41,633 bases of DNA from Sulfidibacterium sp964549335 (GTDB lineage Bacteria > Bacteroidota > Bacteroidia > Bacteroidales > F082). The notes beneath the pieces were generated by a model that made no database searches, had not been told where the DNA came from, and saw only the letters and a list, made by a program, of their open reading frames with translations. Position numbers and translations under genes: made by a program. The DNA is taken from assembly GCA_964549335.1 (NCBI GenBank), contig CAZJUQ010000007.1, forward strand, positions 1 to 41,633. Reading direction: 5' to 3'. This document shows, piece by piece, positions 35,895-41,633 of the stretch (within the stretch, counting starts at the first letter, position 1; the number at the start of each line of letters is the position of its first letter).

Positions 35895-35934
35895 TTTTTA
35901 TTTTTCAGTTAAATTGCTTTTAAAGAACGGATTA

Positions 35935-37980
35935 TTACTTCTGTTTGGAATTTTTTACGGATGTTGTTGAACACCGGTTTTCTTTTGACCAAATTTTGTT
36001 TTGTAAACATACATATTTATTTAACAGGCTGTAATTTTCGAACAGATTCTTAACATTGTTTTTTCTTTCTTCATTAAACTCTTCTTTGATATTAAAAAGC
36101 GAATCGAAACGGACGATATTGTTGTTAATAACGGCATTGTAACCCGAGATGTATTGAGGTAATATTTTACTGTTAATAACCAGGGGGATATTCCTGTTTG
36201 CGTTAAATATTTTACTTGTATCCAATCCTTGTCCTATCCAGTGTTTCGGAAGGCTGAATTTCAAGCCGTAATTATCTTGAAGCAAAGCAATTATTGAAGG
36301 CAATATGTCGATATGCGAACAAAGACCTTTAAATACCCCCGGAGTGTTAAGCAATCCTGAATAGATAATAAGGGGCACCCTGTATTTTTCAAAGGCATTG
36401 TTGCTAATATTCAAGTCAATGCTGTGGTCACCGGTAATAATGAATATTGTGTTTGAAAAATCTTTTCTTTTTTTCATCATATTGAAAAAGTGTTGCAATG
36501 CGTCGTCTGAAAAGAATATTGAAGCCAAAATCTTTTCCGGTATTTTTTTCAGTTGATTTTTGTCAAGATGTAATTTTTTTATTCTTTTTTCAAGAAAATC
36601 AGGGGTATAATAGTTGCTTTCGGCAAGATTGAAAGGGCTGTGTAAACTGAGGGTTTGATAAATGTTTAGAAAGGGGGGCGAAACTTTTTTTTCGTCGAGA
36701 ATATCAAACGATTGTGAAAACAAATCTTTGTCGTTATATCCCCAAACCATATTGCCGGCAGGTTTACGGTAAACTTTATCGTTAAAATCATCTTCGCTGA
36801 TAAAATTATCAATTCCGCTCTCTTTTATAAAATATCCGACATTGTCGAAGTACCCCCAACCTCCATAAAAGTAGTTGGTTGTATAATTATTGTGTTTTAA
36901 CAATTCGATTAAACCGGTATGTACAGGATATTTTTTAAACCCTGTGTATTTATTATTCATATTGATAAATCCGCGTTTTCCGGCTCCGGTCGGCAATGAT
37001 GCCAAAACGTTTGGTAATACACCGTATGAACGTTCTGCGTTTGAAAGAAAATTGCACCAATAGAGACTGTGCAACGATAAACTGTCGGTAAAAGGAGTCA
37101 AACTGCCGTGCAAAGAGTTGTTTGGTCCTGAAAATGACGAAGAGAGACTTTCGGAAATTATAATAACTATGTTGGGTGATATTGTAGTGTCTTTTTTGAA
37201 GTATTTGCCTAAAACGTTAATATACGGTTCGTTATGAACAAATGGGTAGTCGTTGTTGCAATAATTGAAATATGGCGTTGCCTTATGATAAAATAGAGTT
37301 GCTTTTTCGATTTTTTGTTTGTCGAAGTTATTTGATGCGCCGGAAAAATCGATGCTTTTAATATAAAAGACCTCTTTGGAGTTTCCCAGCAAATACAAAA
37401 AGTTGTTGTCAAAATATTTAACCGACTTTGATGTATGAGCCCTGTTGGCAATTGCAACAATGGAAAGCGCTAAATATAAAACGGCTAAAGCCGTGTTGAT
37501 TTTTTTATTGAGCCTTATCCCGGGAATAATCTTAAAGAATAAATAATAGGCCGCAAACAAAATAAACACGGATGTGATAAACATAATCAAATTTTGTCCG
37601 GTAAATTCGGATAAAAGTATTAATGATAATTCCGACGGTGAAAATTCAAAAACGGTAGAGTTTAAAATATTGCCGCTTATGAGAAAATATGATGTTAAAA
37701 TCAAATGAATAAACAGGAGAATTATTGCAATTGATTTAAAAAAACACATTGCCGTTTTTTTGTTTATGATACCTGTTAATATTGTAGGAACCAGTAAAAA
37801 CAATCCGAAATTGACAAGGAAAAGTGAATCGAAATTGATGCTTCTGCCAAACAATAATTCAAGTGAAAGGGTAACGTTGTTTTCAATAAGAAAATAGGAA
37901 TACTCGGCAAAGCGAATAAAAATAAATATTACTATCAAAGAGTAGATTGTGTATATATATTCTATTAATAACCTTTTCAT
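35935..37980 (-). CDS. LTA synthase-like membrane phosphotransferase (sulfatase fold)
   Basis: 681 aa. Five N-terminal TM helices (about 10-30, 51-70, 80-102, 131-152, 163-180), then an extracytoplasmic sulfatase-fold domain matching the LtaS pattern: VIIISESLSSSF with metal ligand Glu277, nucleophile region NAERSYGVLP with Ser318 where LtaS enzymes have Thr, WGYNDKDLF (Asp417), TLSLHSPF (His447) and ITGDHS (Asp518/His519). LtaS transfers glycerol-phosphate from phosphatidylglycerol to a polymer or glycan; in Gram-negatives related enzymes modify glycans or lipids with phosphoglycerol or phosphoethanolamine. The acceptor here is unknown. First gene of the minus-strand run. Confidence 0.85.
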   Translation of the reverse strand: MKRLLIEYIYTIYSLIVIFIFIRFAEYSYFLIENNVTLSLELLFGRSINFDSLFLVNFGLFLLVPTILTGIINKKTAMCFFKSIAIILLFIHLILTSYFLISGNILNSTVFEFSPSELSLILLSEFTGQNLIMFITSVFILFAAYYLFFKIIPGIRLNKKINTALAVLYLALSIVAIANRAHTSKSVKYFDNNFLYLLGNSKEVFYIKSIDFSGASNNFDKQKIEKATLFYHKATPYFNYCNNDYPFVHNEPYINVLGKYFKKDTTISPNIVIIISESLSSSFSGPNNSLHGSLTPFTDSLSLHSLYWCNFLSNAERSYGVLPNVLASLPTGAGKRGFINMNNKYTGFKKYPVHTGLIELLKHNNYTTNYFYGGWGYFDNVGYFIKESGIDNFISEDDFNDKVYRKPAGNMVWGYNDKDLFSQSFDILDEKKVSPPFLNIYQTLSLHSPFNLAESNYYTPDFLEKRIKKLHLDKNQLKKIPEKILASIFFSDDALQHFFNMMKKRKDFSNTIFIITGDHSIDLNISNNAFEKYRVPLIIYSGLLNTPGVFKGLCSHIDILPSIIALLQDNYGLKFSLPKHWIGQGLDTSKIFNANRNIPLVINSKILPQYISGYNAVINNNIVRFDSLFNIKEEFNEERKNNVKNLFENYSLLNKYVCLQNKIWSKENRCSTTSVKNSKQK

Positions 37981-38374
37981 AAAATTAACGGATGAGTTTG
38001 TCTGCTTTTAAATAAACATTGATTATAAAATTTAAGTGTTGAACTTTAACCTGAAAAGTTTCTAACCACAATCCTCCAAAAATAGAGATTATTTCCGGAA
38101 AGGAGCGAAATTATCGATTCCGTTTCATGGAAATCACCGTTTAATTGCAATTTTAAGGGTAATGGTGTAAAATTGTTGAAAGTCAACCGTAAAGCCTTGG
38201 GGTGTAAAAGCGAAATCTTCTTGTACAGGTGGGCATGGTTGCCAACGGTTTGAATATGGTGCGTGCCGTGGTTTAAGTTATTTGTTTTCGGTCTGTCGCC
38301 AATGTTCATTAAAGTTCTATTGTTAATATTTACAACTATTTACGGTACGTACTGTTATTTTTGTTAGGTTTTTG
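37981..38374. other. Gene-poor junction between LTA-synthase-like and Fic genes
   Basis: About 390 bp. Contains repeat copy A (38241-38276). An 87-codon minus-strand frame (38046-38309) spans it but crosses the repeat and shows no family features, so it is not called. The junction marks the change from envelope genes to the AT-rich accessory region. Confidence 0.45.
38241..38276 (+). repeat. 36-bp direct repeat, copy A, left of fic
   Basis: Starts GCCAACGGTTTGAATATGGTG and ends TGCCGTGGTTTAA, shared with copy B (39696-39732) apart from two substitutions and one G insertion. Within the repeat CCA(A)CGG can pair with CCGTGG leaving one bulged A. Copies A and B have the same orientation and enclose the fic gene. 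Confidence 0.75.
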
Positions 38375-39484
38375 TTATTCTTCCAGTATTCTTAACAAAT
38401 CATCATTAAGATAATATACTTCTCCTCTTATCTTTTTCGGTCTCAATATTCTGTTTTCGACCAACTCATTCATATATTTTGTTAAGGTTGTTCTTGATGT
38501 TTCATTAACTATTTCACCTATAGTCTTAGGTTTAATATATGGTTGGCTAAAAATAGCCTCATTTATTTCTTTATTATACCATTTTATTTTGTTTTTTGCA
38601 TAGGTTAAAGTAACTTCCATTTGGTCAAGTATTTCATTTATTTTTTCATTTGTTATGAGTGATGTTTTCTCAACGGCATCTAACATAAATAAAATCCAAT
38701 CTTCCCAAGAATTTCTTTGAGTAACCGCACTTAATTTATAGTAATAATCTTCTTTATTTAAAACAATATATTTTGATATGTATAGAACCGGTTGCGACAA
38801 CAGCCCTTTGCTTACAAGATATAATAAATTCAATATCCTTCCGGTTCTACCGTTTCCATCTTGAAAAGGATGTATTGCTTCAAACTGATAGTGAGCTATA
38901 CTCATTTTTAATAATGGATCAATGGGATATTTTACATCATCATTTAAAAATTCCACAAGATTGTTCATTAATGTTTCAATAACTTGTTCATTTCTCGGTG
39001 GTGTATAAACAATTTCCCCCGACCTAAGTTCACTTTGTCCCCGTTTTATAACAATATTAGCTTGTGGTGGACGATAACCTGAATTCGTTTCTTTTATCTG
39101 ATTGAATATTTGAATTATTAGCTCTTTACTTATTAGTGAGCTATCCTGCAATTTTCCATATCCTGCCCATAATGCTTCTCTATACTTTAAAACTTCTTTT
39201 GTGGCGGGATTAGTGGTCTTTTCCTTTTTAATATCAGATATTGCTTTGTATAATTCATCCCCGGTTGTAAATATATTTTCAATTTCCGTTGATGTTTTGG
39301 CTTCTTGCAACGATAATGTATTTACTAACATCAAAGGGTTAGGTAAACGATTTAAGTTTCCGTTTATAGTTGCTAATGCTCTTGAAGCTGTAACTAACTT
39401 TTTTAAAATGTTTAAATTGTTATTAACATCTATTTCGGGTGGTAATAGAGGTAAATCGTTATAAGGTTTCTTTCTGTCAAACAT
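38375..39484 (-). CDS. Fic family protein (class II, with C-terminal winged HTH)
   Basis: 369 aa from the preferred start MFDRKKPYNDLPLLPP; an ATG 12 codons upstream (39520) is possible, and residue numbers below use the longer form. Fic core motif HPFQDGNGR (217-225) with catalytic His and the Asn/Arg that hold ATP. An N-terminal inhibitory helix with S-x3-E-N (Ser77, Glu81, Asn82 in TSTEIENI) marks a class II Fic, self-inhibited by Glu81. The C-terminal ~70 residues form a winged-helix segment (KPKTIGEIVNETSRTTLTKYMNELVENRILRPKK). Fic proteins transfer AMP to target hydroxyls; the target is not known. It sits alone between direct repeats in an AT-rich region. Confidence 0.9.
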   Translation of the reverse strand: MFDRKKPYNDLPLLPPEIDVNNNLNILKKLVTASRALATINGNLNRLPNPLMLVNTLSLQEAKTSTEIENIFTTGDELYKAISDIKKEKTTNPATKEVLKYREALWAGYGKLQDSSLISKELIIQIFNQIKETNSGYRPPQANIVIKRGQSELRSGEIVYTPPRNEQVIETLMNNLVEFLNDDVKYPIDPLLKMSIAHYQFEAIHPFQDGNGRTGRILNLLYLVSKGLLSQPVLYISKYIVLNKEDYYYKLSAVTQRNSWEDWILFMLDAVEKTSLITNEKINEILDQMEVTLTYAKNKIKWYNKEINEAIFSQPYIKPKTIGEIVNETSRTTLTKYMNELVENRILRPKKIRGEVYYLNDDLLRILEE

Positions 39485-39559
39485 AATTTGATTTCTAATT
39501 TTATTTGTCCATATTGTCATAAATAATTAAACTCTTTTTCAAAAATACACAAAAAAATG

Positions 39560-39575
39560 GACATGTTAACATGTC
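39560..39575. promoter_or_regulatory. Perfect palindrome, probable fic operator
   Basis: GACATGTTAACATGTC reads identically on both strands. It lies just upstream of the putative -7 box (39540-39547, minus strand) and covers the position expected for the -33 element, where no TTTG is present. A DNA-binding protein, possibly the Fic protein's own winged helix, could use it to control the gene. Confidence 0.55.
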
Positions 39576-39695
39576 GTGTTCAATAATTGTAAAAAAATGA
39601 ACAATTAGGTGGGCGAAGTCAGTTTTTTTACATTCTTTCAGTATGTGTTCATATTATTTGAAATATTGAACATTCCTTTGCCTCCTTCAAATGAA

Positions 39696-39732
39696 GCCAA
39701 CGGTTTGAATATGGTGTATGCCGTGGGTTTAA
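39696..39732 (+). repeat. 37-bp direct repeat, copy B, right of fic
   Basis: Second copy of the repeat at 38241-38276, same orientation, two substitutions plus one extra G. Similarity may continue weakly to a GCCAAT about 20 nt downstream in both copies. The copies are 1455 bp apart (start to start) with the fic gene and its upstream region between them. Confidence 0.75.
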
Positions 39733-39830
39733 ACTGTTAATTCAATTTACAGCCAATCTCTTGAAAAACACTAACCGTCGAATATAAAACTGAATTTGGC
39801 ATGACTTATATGTATTGTTGTACAAAGCGA

Positions 39831-40553
39831 CTATATTCTTAAAAGCACTGCTAAAAGTATAATGCTTAACAGATTATTTGTGTAATGAATTATCCATCCA
39901 GGCCACAAAGAATGATATTGTTCATTTAAGTAACCGATAACAATACCTATTATAGCGGGATAAACAAAAAACCAAACTTTAATGTTTAACGATAAATCCG
40001 TACCGTAAAAAATAGATATAAAATGAATTAATCCGAATAAAATACTTTGAACAATTATGGCAAAATGCGGATTTATCTTTTTCAAAAATTTAATATTTCT
40101 TATTTTTACCTGTATAATGCCTCTGAACCAAATTTCTTCTAAAAATGTACCTGAAAAAACAACGATGATAGCCAGGTAAAAATATTTGCTTTTTGCCAAA
40201 GCCGTTGATATTGAGCCTACTGCCATGTTTTCGGTGTTCATGATAATATTCCAAATGTCAAAAATTAAATAATCTACAAGGGAAATAACTGTGAAAATTA
40301 TTATTGCCCATGATAAAATCAATTTTGCATTGAGTTTCTTCAATGTTTCAAAATCCAGTCCGTAATACTCGATGGGGTCGTTTTTTCTAAGTAATTCTAT
40401 TAAAAACGGAATAAATATCAGTATAATAACAATGATAATGCCTCCAATAATATTTTTACCTGTTAAATAATTGGCAATACCACTTGCAATAACCGAAATA
40501 AATAAGATGGCTATTGTCCATAAAACAGAATTTTTACTTTTAAATGAATTCAT
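39831..40553 (-). CDS. CPBP family intramembrane metalloprotease (CAAX-type)
   Basis: 240 aa from the preferred ATG at 40553 (MNSFKSKN); a -7 box (CAAAATTA 40594-40601, minus strand) places initiation near 40588, so a longer start at 40589 is unlikely. At least six hydrophobic helices. CPBP/Rce1-like active-site motifs: FLEEIWFRG (Glu139, Glu140, Arg144), FGLIHF (His177) and HYTNN (His223, Asn226). In bacteria this family includes proteases acting on short membrane peptides and bacteriocin-immunity proteins. No bacteriocin gene is recognised next to it. Confidence 0.87.
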   Translation of the reverse strand: MNSFKSKNSVLWTIAILFISVIASGIANYLTGKNIIGGIIIVIILIFIPFLIELLRKNDPIEYYGLDFETLKKLNAKLILSWAIIIFTVISLVDYLIFDIWNIIMNTENMAVGSISTALAKSKYFYLAIIVVFSGTFLEEIWFRGIIQVKIRNIKFLKKINPHFAIIVQSILFGLIHFISIFYGTDLSLNIKVWFFVYPAIIGIVIGYLNEQYHSLWPGWIIHYTNNLLSIILLAVLLRI

Positions 40554-40943
40554 AACCTTTTCTTTTTTTATGTTCGTTAATATACACAATTTACAAAATT
40601 AAAGATTAAACTTTACACTGAATTTGTTTCCGGGCTTATTGGTGATATTATGTTTTATTCGTTGTTTTTATTTTTTGCAATCTCTCCCGCATTAATTACA
40701 GGCTACAGTTTTGCGCTCGTTAATCTTTTACCTCTTTTTAAAATATGTTTTTACGGCAAATTCAAATTGCTCAATGAAAATTTTCTTGGAAACGGTTACA
40801 TTATTTTGTTCAAAAAACAATATTATAGCTTTTTTATAATCCACACCATTATAACACTTCCGAAAATTAGGCTCACAGGCTAAGATGAAAAAAGTTTAAT
40901 TTTAACCGGTTTATTATGAAAAGAAAAAGAAAAAAATTTACTG

Positions 40944-40966
40944 CGGCACTCGGCATAGCCGAGCCG
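40944..40966. repeat. GC-rich hairpin in AT-rich surroundings
   Basis: CGG-CA-CTCGGC-ATA-GCCGAG-CCG: a 9-bp stem with a 2-nt bulge and a 3-nt loop, perfect in its inner 6 bp. No U-run follows. Its base composition stands out from the flanks, like repeated palindromic elements or mobile-element ends. Confidence 0.5.
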
Positions 40967-40984
40967 TTGCTTACAAGCATAATG

Positions 40985-41030
40985 ATTATTGTAATGACTT
41001 TTGGTTATAACTTTTGGTCATTACGATAAT
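40985..41030. promoter_or_regulatory. Large inverted repeat over the ATPase promoter
   Basis: ATTATTGTAATGAC (40985-40998) and GTCATTACGATAAT (41017-41030) are inverted copies with 13 of 14 positions matching, separated by 18 nt. The spacer contains ACTTTTGGT, which is repeated at 41010-41018. The right arm follows directly on the -33 box at 41013-41016, so a bound dimer would interfere with transcription: an operator of the ATPase gene is the simplest reading. Confidence 0.6.
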
Positions 41031-41043
41031 TTGTGTACTTTTG
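41013..41043 (+). promoter_or_regulatory. Consensus promoter of the ATPase gene
   Basis: TTTG (41013-41016), exactly 19 nt, TACTTTTG (41036-41043): an exact match to the Bacteroidota promoter. Initiation would fall near 41050, about 2 nt before the ATG at 41052, so the mRNA may be nearly leaderless. Confidence 0.65.
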
Positions 41044-41051
41044 TAGAAAAA

Positions 41052-41633
41052 ATGTATCAAAGAATTTTAGAAAATATTATTAAAGAAAAAACAGGAAGTG
41101 GAAAAGCCATTATAATTGTTGGAGCGAGACAGGTAGGAAAGACTACATTAATAAAAAAGATACTTGAAAATGAAGAGTATCTTTTTCTTGATGCAGATGA
41201 TCCCTCAATCAGGCAATTGCTTACAACCCCTAATACGGAAGAAATACGGACAATACTGGGAGAAAACAGAATTGTTTTTATAGATGAAGCACAACGAATA
41301 GATGGCATTGGATTAACACTTAAAATCATTACCGATCAATTTAAAGATGTTCAATTATTTGTTTCCGGTTCCTCATCTTTTGATCTGGGAAATAAATTAA
41401 ATGAACCGCTGACAGGCAGAAAATGGGAATACGAATTATTTCCGATATCGTGGGAAGAATTTGAGAAAAAAGAAGGTTTTGTAAAAGCAGAACAACAAAT
41501 AGAAAACAGGTTGTTATTTGGTTTTTATCCTGAGGTTTTAAATAATAAAGGTAAAGAACGAACAGCATTAAAAAACCTTGTTAGCAGCTATTTATATCGT
41601 GATATTTTAGCCTTTTCTGAAATTAGAAAACCT
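41052..41633 (+). CDS. AAA_14/DUF4143-type ATPase, 5' part (runs off window)
   Basis: First 194 codons; the gene continues past the window edge. P-loop GARQVGKTT (24-32, Walker A), LFLDADDP, Walker B IVFIDEAQ (74-81), then FVSGSSSFDLGNKLNEPLTGR (sensor region) and ELFPISWEEF, the hallmark sequence of archaeal/bacterial AAA_14 ATPases whose C-terminus is DUF4143. These are common, patchily distributed and often horizontally acquired; the function is unknown, with DNA-related or defence roles proposed. The -33/-7 promoter at 41013-41043 fixes the start. Confidence 0.88.
   Translation, partial: MYQRILENIIKEKTGSGKAIIIVGARQVGKTTLIKKILENEEYLFLDADDPSIRQLLTTPNTEEIRTILGENRIVFIDEAQRIDGIGLTLKIITDQFKDVQLFVSGSSSFDLGNKLNEPLTGRKWEYELFPISWEEFEKKEGFVKAEQQIENRLLFGFYPEVLNNKGKERTALKNLVSSYLYRDILAFSEIRKP

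Larger units (their letters stand above)
39485..39830. other. Regulatory region upstream of fic, with repeat copy B
   Basis: About 345 bp. Contains the minus-strand -7 box TATTTTTG (39540-39547), the 16-bp palindrome (39560-39575), a TGTTCA/TGAACA inverted repeat (39577-39603) and repeat copy B (39696-39732). No protein-coding sequence is supported. Confidence 0.5.
40554..41051. other. Divergent intergenic region before the ATPase
   Basis: About 500 bp. It holds the CPBP promoter at the left, then a 77-codon plus-strand frame (40650-40883) of low-complexity hydrophobic sequence that I do not call, then a GC-rich hairpin (40944-40966) and the ATPase promoter with its inverted repeat (40985-41043). 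Confidence 0.5.

Noticed and set aside
38046..38309. 87-codon minus-strand open frame left of fic
   Set aside because: It crosses the direct repeat copy A, has no family features and no promoter; likely chance frame.
40650..40883. 77-codon hydrophobic frame between the CPBP and ATPase genes
   Set aside because: Low-complexity Phe/Leu/Ile translation of AT-rich DNA; no start signal and no recognisable domain.
1..41633. tRNA, rRNA, CRISPR array or IS transposase
   Set aside because: No cloverleaf-like segments, no regularly spaced repeats and no transposase or integrase reading frames were recognised in the window.

Overview
The window is chromosomal DNA from a member of the Bacteroidota, most likely a Bacteroidales/Marinilabiliales-type bacterium. 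The evidence is a C-terminal type IX secretion (T9SS) sorting domain, a small PID-CTERM-like surface protein, many signal-peptidase-II lipoproteins, near absence of Shine-Dalgarno sequences, and promoters that fit the Bacteroidota pattern TTTG-N~19-TAnnTTTG. The clearest promoters are upstream of the first acyl-CoA dehydrogenase and of the ATPase at the right edge.

Left part (1-9.5 kb): a VLCAD-like acyl-CoA dehydrogenase with its own promoter and terminator; aroQ (type II dehydroquinase) divergent from a DUF434/PIN-like protein; a short surface-polysaccharide operon (two tandem Wzz-like chain-length proteins, an O-antigen polymerase/ligase and a small membrane protein); and a convergent secreted M23 peptidase. 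The two Wzz genes are joined by an A10 tract, after which the second gene's frame is open all the way to its ATG, so slippage could produce a fusion.

Centre (9.7-17 kb): a six-gene acyl-CoA operon: methylcrotonyl-CoA carboxylase beta, methylglutaconyl-CoA hydratase, carboxylase alpha with biotin domain, an acyl-CoA dehydrogenase, and both subunits of a 3-oxoacid CoA-transferase. This is the lower leucine degradation route, but no HMG-CoA lyase is present and the dehydrogenase has an SCAD-type rather than IVD-type catalytic base.

17-33.7 kb: envelope and secreted proteins: a methyltransferase, a proline-iminopeptidase-like lipoprotein, the PID-CTERM-like peptide beside a T9SS cargo protein, a TPR-TM-LuxR regulator followed by a secreted protein and a beta-propeller lipoprotein, an Asp-box (BNR) lipoprotein, a flavodoxin-fold reductase, a beta-helix lipoprotein and a DUF1254/DUF1214 protein. 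Two good intrinsic terminators separate these units.

33.7-38 kb: a minus-strand run encoding an LTA-synthase-like membrane phosphotransferase, a bilobed aspartic-protease-like lipoprotein and a secreted class 3 lipase.

Right end (38-41.6 kb): an AT-rich accessory region with a Fic protein enclosed by ~36-bp direct repeats and preceded by a perfect 16-bp palindrome, a CPBP (CAAX-type) membrane protease, and the 5' part of an AAA_14/DUF4143-type ATPase whose promoter sits in a large inverted repeat. No rRNA, tRNA, CRISPR array or intact transposase was seen.
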